From positions 1,736,001 through 1,800,000 of the forward strand of contig NZ_CP116942.1 in NCBI RefSeq assembly GCF_028532485.1: a stretch of DNA of 64,000 nt. The letters run 5' to 3'. The notes beneath the pieces are model-generated. The model searched no databases and was not told where the DNA came from. It saw nothing but the letters and a program-made list of their open reading frames with translations. Position 1 is the first letter of the stretch; each line of letters begins with the position of its first letter. The stretch is from Iamia majanohamensis (lineage in GTDB: Bacteria > Actinomycetota > Acidimicrobiia > Acidimicrobiales > Iamiaceae). Position numbers and translations under genes: made by a program. Of this stretch, positions 22,285 through 29,806 are shown piece by piece.

Positions 22285-24270
22285 GTGGCCGCCCTGACCC
22301 CGCCCCTCGCGGCCGGCCGCCCCGTGGACACCGCCGAGGACGCCCTGGCGCCCGGATCGGTCCTCGACGGCGGCCGCTACCGCGTCGGATCCCCGCTCGG
22401 ACGGGGCGGCTTCGGCATCACCTACGAGGCCGACGACCTGCGGTTGCGGCGTCCGGTCGCCATCAAGGAGCTCTTCCCGGACCAGGCCCGGCGCGACGGC
22501 GCGTCGGTCGTGGTGCCCGGCGGGGCGGCCGAGGGCTTCACCCGGGCCCGCCAGCGCTTCCTCCGCGAGGCCACCACCCTGGCCCGGTTCGGCCACCCGG
22601 CCATCGTCCGCATCTTCGCCGTGTTCGAGGAGCACGGCACGGCCTACCTGGTGCTCGAGCGCCTCGACGGCCAGACACTGGCGGAGGAGCTGTCCGGGCG
22701 GCGCGGCCCGTTCACCGAGGCCGAGGCCCTCGACGTCGCCGCCCAGGTGGCGGCCGCCCTCTCGATCGTGCACCGGGCCGGCGTGCTGCACCGCGACGTC
22801 AGCCCCGCCAACCTGGTCCGCACCACCGACGGCCGGGTCGTGCTCATCGACTTCGGGCTGGCCCGGCCCTTCGCCGACGACCGGACCACGGCCATGACCC
22901 GCATCGTGACGCCGGGCTACGCCCCGCCCGAGCAGCACGAGGGGGTGGCCCGCTTCTCCGCCCGGGCCGACGTCTACGCCCTCGGCGCCACCCTGCACCG
23001 CCTGCTCTCGGGCCGGGTCCCGCCCGCCGCCGGGGCCCGGGAGCGGGGCGCGTCGCCCGAGGCGCTGTGGCGGGTGAACCCGACCGTGAGCCGGACGGTG
23101 AGCGACGCCGTCGGCCGCGCCCTCGCCCTCGACCCCCGGGACCGGCCCTCCACCGTGGGTGACCTGCTGGAGCTCCTGGGCGTGCCCACCGACGACCTCG
23201 ACCTCCGCGACCTGCCCCCGGCGGCCCCCGCCCCCGACGAGCTGGCCACCATCGAGGCCGCCCTCGGCGCGCCCGTCACCGTCGCCGACGACGGCGGCCC
23301 CGACGGGGCCGGGCCCGACGGCGCCACCCGGGCCGCCGACGACCCGCCGCCGGCCACCGAGCCGGCCCGGGCGACAGACGACGAGGAGCCCGACGGCGGC
23401 GACCCCGACCGGGGGACCGCCCTGGTGGGCCCGGCCCCGTCGTCGCCGCCCGGCCCCGTGCCGGAGTGGTCGGTCGCCGTTGGCGACGCGCACCCCGCTC
23501 GCGAGGCGACCCCGGCCCGCCGGGGTGGTCGCACGGAGGGGCCGGGCCGCCCGTCGGCGGACCGCCCGACCACGGCGTGGTCCCCGCCGCCCGCCGACGG
23601 CGCCGGGGCCCGACCGCGCATCCGGCCGGCCAGCCACGTCGTGCCCGCACCCCACCCCCAGGGGCGGCGTCCGGGGGTGCCCGGCGGGTCGCCGCTGGCC
23701 CCGCTGGTGGGCCCGAGCCCGGACCGCATGGCCGGCCCGACCGGTGGTCCGCCCCGGGGCCTGGCCTGGGTGACCCTCCCGCTGGGGCTGGCCGGCACCG
23801 CCCTGGCCAGCGCCCAGCCCGCCACCGTCACCCTCGTGATCGGCCTCGTGGTGGCCCCGGTCCTGGCCACCGTCGGCGACCACCTCCAGCGCCCCGACCG
23901 CCATCCCGGGTGGGCCGTCGGGTGGTGGGCGCGCAACCTGCTGATCGGCCTGGTCCGGGCCCTGGCCCCCCTCCTGCTCCTCGCCTTCGGCCTGCTGCTC
24001 TGGTACGGCACCGAGGCCTTCGACGGCCTCGCCGCCGCCGGGCCGTGGGTGCTGCGGGCCACGGGCGTGGCGGCCGGTGGGGTGATGTGCCTCTCGGTCG
24101 GCCAGGGCGGCACCGGCTTCCGCAGCCACCTCGCCCTCGACGCCCTCGCCCGGCGCCTCCTCCCCTCGGGGCGGCCGACCCTGCCCGCGGCGGTCCTCGT
24201 GCTGGTCTGCGTGGCGCTGGCCGCCGCCGGCCTCTGGTTCCAGCCCGAGGCCTGGCCCCTCGGCGGCTAG
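22285..24270 (+). CDS. Serine/threonine protein kinase with C-terminal membrane domain
   Basis: A 661-residue kinase. The catalytic domain covers ~31-300: glycine loop GRGGFGITYEA, ATP Lys in VAIKEL, catalytic loop HRDVSPANLV, metal loop DFGLA and GYAPPEQ. The catalytic loop has Ser where most Hanks kinases have Lys, a known natural variant (HRDVSP), so activity is still likely. Residues ~300-490 are Pro/Gly/Asp-rich and disordered. The C-terminus has about four membrane spans (LPLGLAGTALAS, VTLVIGLVVAPVLATVG, LLLLAFGLLLWYG, LPAAVLVLVCVALAAAGL). No PASTA or sensor domain follows. The target is unknown. Confidence 0.85.
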   Translation: MAALTPPLAAGRPVDTAEDALAPGSVLDGGRYRVGSPLGRGGFGITYEADDLRLRRPVAIKELFPDQARRDGASVVVPGGAAEGFTRARQRFLREATTLARFGHPAIVRIFAVFEEHGTAYLVLERLDGQTLAEELSGRRGPFTEAEALDVAAQVAAALSIVHRAGVLHRDVSPANLVRTTDGRVVLIDFGLARPFADDRTTAMTRIVTPGYAPPEQHEGVARFSARADVYALGATLHRLLSGRVPPAAGARERGASPEALWRVNPTVSRTVSDAVGRALALDPRDRPSTVGDLLELLGVPTDDLDLRDLPPAAPAPDELATIEAALGAPVTVADDGGPDGAGPDGATRAADDPPPATEPARATDDEEPDGGDPDRGTALVGPAPSSPPGPVPEWSVAVGDAHPAREATPARRGGRTEGPGRPSADRPTTAWSPPPADGAGARPRIRPASHVVPAPHPQGRRPGVPGGSPLAPLVGPSPDRMAGPTGGPPRGLAWVTLPLGLAGTALASAQPATVTLVIGLVVAPVLATVGDHLQRPDRHPGWAVGWWARNLLIGLVRALAPLLLLAFGLLLWYGTEAFDGLAAAGPWVLRATGVAAGGVMCLSVGQGGTGFRSHLALDALARRLLPSGRPTLPAAVLVLVCVALAAAGLWFQPEAWPLGG

Positions 24271-24276
24271 GGGGCC

Positions 24277-25560
24277 TCAGGCCGGCGCGCCGGGCGGTGC
24301 GGGGACCAGGCGCGCCATGAGCGAGCGGGCCGCGGCGGTGACGAGGTCGACGTCGTGGGTGACGAGGAAGGCGAAGCGGCGCTCGCCGGTGTCGGTCGCC
24401 TCCACCTCGCGGGCGATCAGCGCACCGGTGTAGTGCGGCCCGACGACCACGACGGTCCACTCCTGGGCCAGCGGGTCGCCGGCGTCGAGGGCGGCGCCCC
24501 GCACGCCCGGGGCGGGCTCGGGGCCGAGCCCCACGCCGAGGGCACCCACGAGCGGGCTCCACGAGGCCAGCTCGGCGTAGCGACGGGCGGTGGCGGGCGT
24601 GAAGCGCGCCGCGTGCTGGAAGGCCCCCAGCAGCACCGGAGGCGGGTGGAGCGCCGCGCCCTGCGCCTCGATGTGGTGCGACAGCCCGAGCAGGGTCGCC
24701 ACCGACCCCACCCGCCGGCGGGGGTCGTCGGCGACCAGGTCGAACGGGGTCGGCGGGTCCGCCGCGAGGTGGGGGAGAAGGGCGACGCCCCCGGTGGGCG
24801 AGGGAATGGGGGGCAGAGGACCGGGGCGGCCGAACATCCAGCCCTGCCCGAGGGTGGCGCCGAGGGCCCGGGCCTGCTGCAGGTGCTCGAGGGTCTCGAT
24901 GCCCTCGGCCAGCACGGTCGCGCCGGTGCGCTCGGCGTGGGCCATCACGGCCGTGGCGATGGCGGCGCGCGCCCGGGTCGTCCGCTGCTGGACGAGGCTC
25001 ATGTCGAGCTTCACCACGTCGGGGGCCACGAAGGGCAGCAGGGCGAGCGACGCCGGGTCGGCGCCCACGTCGTCGAGCGCGATCCCCAGGCCCCGGGACC
25101 GGGCCCAGGCGACGAGGGCGAGGAGCTCTGACGGGCTGCGGGTGAGGGCCCGCTCGGTCAGCTCCAGGACGATCCGCGTGCCGTCCCGGTCCAGCCCGGG
25201 GGCCGGCCCGGCGTCGGCGCCAGGTGCCAGGCCGGCGGGCTCGACGTTCAGGAAGAGGGTGAGCCCGGGATCCATGCCGGCGGCCCGGACGGCGGACAGC
25301 GCCGCGGCCTGGCAGGCCCGGTCCAGCTCGGCGACCCGCCCCTCGGACCGGGCGGCGGCGAAGGCCTGGGCCGGGTCGGTGTCGGCCAGCCCCGGCCAGC
25401 GGGCCAGGGCCTCGAAGGCCACCACCTCGGTCGACGCCAGGTCGACGATGGGCTGGAGCTGCGGGCGGAGGGCCCCGGGCGCGAGGAGGCGGTCCACGGT
25501 GGACGGGGCCGTGCCCGCCACCGCGGAGCCCCCGGGGAGCAGACGGGCACCACTGCGCAT
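24277..25560 (-). CDS. EAL-domain c-di-GMP phosphodiesterase with DICT sensor domain
   Basis: A 427-residue soluble protein. The EAL domain (~20-265) keeps the catalytic set: FEALARW, LNVEP (Asn), ELTER, LDDVGAD (DDFG in most members), VKLDMSL (Lys) and EGIET. It should hydrolyse c-di-GMP to pGpG unless the DDVG change matters. The C-terminal ~140 residues (FTPATARRYAELASWSPLVGALG, then EWTVVVVGPHYTGALIAREV) match the DICT sensory domain often attached to cyclic-di-GMP enzymes. The gene converges on the membrane kinase and lies 68 bp downstream of the oligopeptidase. The ATG at 25560 lacks a clear ribosome binding site. Confidence 0.85.
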   Translation of the reverse strand: MRSGARLLPGGSAVAGTAPSTVDRLLAPGALRPQLQPIVDLASTEVVAFEALARWPGLADTDPAQAFAAARSEGRVAELDRACQAAALSAVRAAGMDPGLTLFLNVEPAGLAPGADAGPAPGLDRDGTRIVLELTERALTRSPSELLALVAWARSRGLGIALDDVGADPASLALLPFVAPDVVKLDMSLVQQRTTRARAAIATAVMAHAERTGATVLAEGIETLEHLQQARALGATLGQGWMFGRPGPLPPIPSPTGGVALLPHLAADPPTPFDLVADDPRRRVGSVATLLGLSHHIEAQGAALHPPPVLLGAFQHAARFTPATARRYAELASWSPLVGALGVGLGPEPAPGVRGAALDAGDPLAQEWTVVVVGPHYTGALIAREVEATDTGERRFAFLVTHDVDLVTAAARSLMARLVPAPPGAPA

Positions 25561-25628
25561 GGGGAGCTGATCGGCGCCGGCCGGCGCGTCGTGACACCCG
25601 CCGGGGTGATGTGGCGGTGACTGCCAGA

Positions 25629-27725
25629 TCACCCCGGCCCGATGGCGGCGTGGAGGAAGGCGAGCACGTCGGCGCCCTCCTCGGCCCGACGGGAGGCGGG
25701 TTTGCCCTGGCCGTGCCCCGCGTCGCGCTCCACGCGGAGCAGGACGGGGGCCGCGTCGGGCACGCCCTCGCCGGCCGCCTGGAGGCGGGCGGCCATCTTC
25801 CGGGCGTGGAGGGGGTCGACCCGGGAGTCGTCGGCGCCCGTCGTGAGCAGCACCGCCGGGTACCGGGCGCCGTCGACCACGTGGTGGTACGGCGAGTAGG
25901 AGAGCAGCCAGGCCAGGTCCTCGGGCCGGTCGGGGTCGCCGTACTCGGGCACCCAGAGCCGGGCGATGCGGAAGAGGGGGAAGCGGACCATGTCGCACAG
26001 GGGCACCGCGGCGTGCACGGCCGCGGCCAGCTCCGGCCGCCGGGTGAGCACCGCCGTCACCAGGAGGCCGCCGTTGCTGCCGCCCCGGAGGGCGAGGCGC
26101 TCGGGGTGGGTGCGGCCCTCGACCACCAGCCAGTCGGCCGCCGCCTCCATGTCGGCGAACACCTGGGGCTTGCGGGCCCGCTGCCCGGCCCGGTGCCAGG
26201 CCTCGCCCTCCTCGGCCCCGCCCCGCAGGCAGGCCACGGCCCACACGCCGCCGGCCTCGGCGTGGGCGGTGGCGTCGGCCGAGTAGGCCGGCGACATGGT
26301 CACCCCGAAGCCGCCGTAGCCGGTGAGGACGGTGGGGGTGTCCGGTCCGGGGTCGACGTCGGCGCGCCTGAGGGTGAACAGCGTCACCTCGGCCCCGTCG
26401 GTCGACGGGTAGGTGTGGCGGTCCACGACGAAGCGGCCGGGGTCGAGCACGTCGGCCGGCGGTGGGGGAGCCCAGGGGGTCAGCCCGGAGCGGTCCCAGC
26501 GCAGCAGGGTCGGGGGCAGGGCGAAGGAGGTGAGGCCCACGAACGCCTGGTCGCGGTGGCGGGCGCCCCGGAGCACCGTGACGGTGCCCTCCGTGGGCAG
26601 GGCCACCTCCCGGGGTCCGCCGGCGCCCCCTCCGTCCCGGTCCGGGCGGGGGAGCCAGGCCAGGTGGCTGACGGCGCGCTGCGACGTGAGGACGAGCAGG
26701 GAGTCGGCGGTGGGCACCACGGCCTCCACCACGGCGTCGGAGGCCGGGACGAGGTCCTCCCACGCCGAGGGGCCGGGGCGGTCGAGGGGCGCGGCGACCA
26801 CCCGACCGGTGGGGGCGTCGAGGGTGGTGGTGCCGACCAGGCGGTCGCCCACGACCCGCAGGTCGGTGAGGGCGTCGACCCCCTCGATCACGGTGCGCCA
26901 GGTCCCGTGCTCTCGGTCGTGGAGGTGGACGTCGGTGCGGTCCCAGCCCACCGACACGTGGACGAGCAGCCAGCGGTCGTCGTCGGAGGTCCGGACGTCG
27001 GGCCACGCCGTCGGGTCGGGGAGCGCGTCCCAGACGACCGGGTCGTCGGCCGGGGCGGTGCCGAGGTCGTGGTGGCGGACGTGGCGGTGGTAGCCGAGCT
27101 CCGCGTCGGGGACCGTGCCCGGCTCCGGGTAGCGGGTGTAGGCGAAGCCCGAGCCGTCGGCCCGCCAGGCCACGGCGGCGGCCCGGGTCCGGGGGATGGT
27201 GTCGGGGAGCAGGGCACCCGAGGCGACCTCGACGACCCGCAGCGTCGACAGCTCGTCGCCGCCGGTCGAGAGCCCGACGGCCACCAGGGCGCCGTCGGGG
27301 GAGGGGTGGAACCAGTCGATGGCCGCCGTGGGGTCGCCGAGCAGGGCGACGGGGTCGACCAGCACCCGGCCCGGCGTCGGTCGGTCGCCCGTGGCTGCGG
27401 CGACGGTGAGCACGGCCTGGTCCCGCCCGCCCCCGCGCTCGAGGGTGAGGAGGGCCTCGCCCCCGAGGGCCGCGGCCAGCACCACCGGCACGTCGAGCAG
27501 GGCGCGGAGCCGGTCGCGGAGCGCCGGGCGACCGGGGAGGGCGTCGAGCACGGCCCGGGTGCGGTCCGTCTGGGCGTCGTCCCAGGCCCGGACCTCGGGG
27601 TCGTCGCCGTCCTCCAGCCACCGGTGCGGATCGGCCACGCGGTGCCCGTGGAGCACCTCGACCAGGTCCGCGGCGGGCGTCGGCGGCGGGGGGCCGGGTC
27701 GGGGCAGGCGGGGCGGGCGATCCAC
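25629..27725 (-). CDS. Prolyl oligopeptidase family serine peptidase (S9A)
   Basis: A 698-residue cytoplasmic peptidase of usual length for the family. The N-terminus (EVLHGHRVADPHRWLEDGDDPEVRAW) and a seven-bladed propeller region to ~420 precede the alpha/beta hydrolase domain. The catalytic triad is seen as Ser in RGGSNGGLL, Asp in TTGADDSRVDP and His in DAGHGQG. It would cut short peptides after proline. The start is GTG 27725, since TACCGT (27732-27737, minus strand) is six bases upstream; the frame stays open further upstream into the divergent carD region. Confidence 0.9.
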   Translation of the reverse strand: MDRPPRLPRPGPPPPTPAADLVEVLHGHRVADPHRWLEDGDDPEVRAWDDAQTDRTRAVLDALPGRPALRDRLRALLDVPVVLAAALGGEALLTLERGGGRDQAVLTVAAATGDRPTPGRVLVDPVALLGDPTAAIDWFHPSPDGALVAVGLSTGGDELSTLRVVEVASGALLPDTIPRTRAAAVAWRADGSGFAYTRYPEPGTVPDAELGYHRHVRHHDLGTAPADDPVVWDALPDPTAWPDVRTSDDDRWLLVHVSVGWDRTDVHLHDREHGTWRTVIEGVDALTDLRVVGDRLVGTTTLDAPTGRVVAAPLDRPGPSAWEDLVPASDAVVEAVVPTADSLLVLTSQRAVSHLAWLPRPDRDGGGAGGPREVALPTEGTVTVLRGARHRDQAFVGLTSFALPPTLLRWDRSGLTPWAPPPPADVLDPGRFVVDRHTYPSTDGAEVTLFTLRRADVDPGPDTPTVLTGYGGFGVTMSPAYSADATAHAEAGGVWAVACLRGGAEEGEAWHRAGQRARKPQVFADMEAAADWLVVEGRTHPERLALRGGSNGGLLVTAVLTRRPELAAAVHAAVPLCDMVRFPLFRIARLWVPEYGDPDRPEDLAWLLSYSPYHHVVDGARYPAVLLTTGADDSRVDPLHARKMAARLQAAGEGVPDAAPVLLRVERDAGHGQGKPASRRAEEGADVLAFLHAAIGPG

Positions 27726-27731
27726 GCCCGG

Positions 27732-27737
27732 ACGGTA
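27732..27737 (-). promoter_or_regulatory. Leaderless -10 element of the oligopeptidase gene
   Basis: TACCGT on the minus strand, six bases before GTG 27725. Confidence 0.45.
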
Positions 27738-27875
27738 CCGGCGCGGGGCACAGCCGGTCGCCGTCGCGGCGACGTCGACTGAGGGACACGGCGCCCGGGG
27801 TGGCAGAATGGTCTGTCGCGCACGGGCCTGCCGGGTCCGCCGTCCCCTCGCCGCTCGACCCCAGGAGCCCCCAGA

Positions 27876-28355
27876 GTGACCTTCAAGGTCGGAGACCGCG
27901 TCGTCTACCCGCACCACGGTGCCGCGGTCATCAAGAAGAAGGAGAAGATCGAGGCGTTCGGCGAGAAGCGCGAGTACCTCGTCCTCCAGATGGTCCACGG
28001 CGAGCTCACCCTCCGGGTGCCGGTCGACAAGGCCGAGGAGGTGGGCATGCGCCCGCCCATCAGCCGCTCCGACGTCGAGGACCTGTTCCGCCTCATCGGC
28101 AAGCGCGACGTGCGCGAGCCCGCCAACTGGAGCCGGCGGTTCAAGAACCACCAGGAGAAGATGAAGTCCGGCGACGTCTACCAGGTCGCCGAGGTGGTCC
28201 GGAACCTCGCCCTCCGCGAGGCGGGCAAGGGCCTGTCCACGGCCGAGAAGTCGATGCTCGACCGGGCCCGGGGCATCCTCGTGTCCGAGCTCAGCTTCGC
28301 CCTCGACGTCTCCGAGGACGACGCCCTCGACAAGCTCAACGCCGGCCTGCAGTAG
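27876..28355 (+). CDS. carD: CarD-family RNA polymerase-binding transcription factor
   Basis: A 159-residue protein. The N-terminal Tudor-like domain starts MTFKVGDRVVYPHHGAAVI, which contacts the beta subunit of RNA polymerase. The C-terminal helical domain contains WSRRFKNHQEKMKSGDVYQVAEVVRNLALRE, including the Trp that wedges the -10 fork in mycobacterial CarD. It stabilises the open complex and in mycobacteria is needed for rRNA control. AGGAG lies about eight bases before the GTG at 27876. The gene ends inside a shared terminator with the convergent desaturase. Confidence 0.95.
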   Translation: MTFKVGDRVVYPHHGAAVIKKKEKIEAFGEKREYLVLQMVHGELTLRVPVDKAEEVGMRPPISRSDVEDLFRLIGKRDVREPANWSRRFKNHQEKMKSGDVYQVAEVVRNLALREAGKGLSTAEKSMLDRARGILVSELSFALDVSEDDALDKLNAGLQ

Positions 28356-28437
28356 GGGTCTTCGCCCTCACTCGCTCGCTGGCGCTCGCTCCGTTCGGGC
28401 TCGAGCGAGGAGCGTGCTCCGAGCTCGAAGACCCCTA
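28353..28437. terminator. Bidirectional terminator between carD and desaturase
   Basis: TAGGGGTCTTCG (28353-28364) and CGAAGACCCCTA (28426-28437) are perfect 12-bp inverted arms around a 61-bp centre that itself pairs in part. Each arm begins with the TAG stop codon of the adjoining gene, so the structure ends both convergent transcripts. Confidence 0.75.
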
Positions 28438-29643
28438 GTCGGCGCGGGCGGTGGCGCGGTGGCGCTTGGAGAGGTGGGCCAGCTCCTCGGCCGAGGCCAT
28501 GGCGGTGCGGACGCTCTCCTCGAGGGCGCGCCGGCTGGCTTGCATCTTCTCCTCGATCGCCTCGCGGCGCGTCGAGGCGTCGGCCTCGGGGGCGTCGGTG
28601 GCGCTCGGCGCCGGGGCGCCCGCCCCCACCAGCTCGCGGGCGTGCTCGACCTGGGCGACCAGGGCGGGGTCGACCGGTGCGGCCGGGGTCGCGTCGTCCT
28701 CGGCCCGACGGGCGTGGGCCGACAGGGCGGCGGTGGCCTTGCCCCAGTGGGCCTTGAACATGCCCATGTCGAAGGAGCCGTCGCGCACGCGGGCGCCGTC
28801 GAGCACCCGCTGCGGCGGGGTCTTCAGGTCGCGCACGATGCCGAACCACGAGAGCACCTTGAGGCCGTAGTAGGTGGGGTCGTACTCCCACCAGAAGAAG
28901 CCGTTGCGGGCGGCGGCCTGGTAGTAGTGGTGGTTGTTGTGCCAGCCCTCGCCGCCGGTCCAGAAGGCGATGAGGGCGGAGTTCCGGCTGGTGTCGGTGG
29001 TGGCGTAGCGACGGCGGCCCATGACGTGGGCCAGCGAGTTCACCGTGAAGGTGCCGTGCCAGAGCAGCACCGTCGACCAGAGGAAGCCGACGACCACGCC
29101 GGGCCACCCGGCGATGAGGTAGCAGGCGATGCCGACGGTCCACGGCGGGATCCAGTCGTGCTTGGTGAGGAAGCGGAGCTCGGGGTACTTGTTGAAGTCC
29201 TTGATCGAGTCCGGGTCCCAGCCCTTGAACTTGTCGCACAGGATCCAGCCCATGTGGCTCCACCAGAACCCCTTCTGGGGGGAGTGGGTGTCGCGCTCGG
29301 TGTCGCTGAACCGGTGGTGGTCGCGGTGGTGGCTGGCCCACCACAGGGCGCCCTTCTGGGCCGCGGCGCCGCCGCCGAAGGCGAGGACGAACTGGAAGAC
29401 CCGGTTGGTCTTGTAGGCCCGGTGGGAGAAGTAGCGGTGGAACCCGGCGGTGATGAACCACATGCGCCCGAAGTAGAGGACGGCGCAGAGCACCAGGGAC
29501 TGCCAGGTGACCCCGGTGACGAGGGCCAGCAGGCACAGCCCGTGGACCAGGAACATGGGGATCGAGGCGACCCAGTTCACCCTCTCGTCGGGCGCCCGCT
29601 CGATGGCGTGGGTGGTGGAGCTCACGGAGACGGTGTTCCTCAC
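28435..29643 (-). CDS. Acyl-CoA (stearoyl-CoA delta-9 type) desaturase
   Basis: A 402-residue membrane di-iron enzyme that would introduce a cis double bond into acyl-CoA or acyl-lipid chains. The three histidine boxes are HRYFSH, HHRDHH and HNNHH, with four hydrophobic spans arranged in two pairs between them. WWASHHRDHHRFSDTERDTHSPQKGFWWSHMGW is the strongly conserved core. The last ~90 residues are an Ala/Glu-rich helical tail not needed for catalysis. The start is GTG 29643 or an in-frame GTG at 29625. Its stop lies in the terminator shared with carD. Confidence 0.9.
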   Translation of the reverse strand: MRNTVSVSSTTHAIERAPDERVNWVASIPMFLVHGLCLLALVTGVTWQSLVLCAVLYFGRMWFITAGFHRYFSHRAYKTNRVFQFVLAFGGGAAAQKGALWWASHHRDHHRFSDTERDTHSPQKGFWWSHMGWILCDKFKGWDPDSIKDFNKYPELRFLTKHDWIPPWTVGIACYLIAGWPGVVVGFLWSTVLLWHGTFTVNSLAHVMGRRRYATTDTSRNSALIAFWTGGEGWHNNHHYYQAAARNGFFWWEYDPTYYGLKVLSWFGIVRDLKTPPQRVLDGARVRDGSFDMGMFKAHWGKATAALSAHARRAEDDATPAAPVDPALVAQVEHARELVGAGAPAPSATDAPEADASTRREAIEEKMQASRRALEESVRTAMASAEELAHLSKRHRATARAD

Positions 29644-29806
29644 ATGGCGGGTTCGGTGCCCGCCGGTCGGGGGATCGGGGGGCCGGGATGCGGCCTGCGG
29701 GCCAGCCTACCGACCGGTAGGTAGGAGGTCTAGGCACCGGCGGCGTGGCGTGCGCCACATCGCCCCGACGCCGCCGCCTACAGTGCCCCGCCGGGAACCT
29801 TGCAGC

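Noticed and set aside
20686-24129. Very long minus-strand open frame (over 1100 codons)
   Set aside because: It lies opposite the exporter permease, DUF983 and kinase genes, which have clear domains. Its translation is Gly/Arg/His-rich, as expected of the antisense of GC-rich coding DNA.
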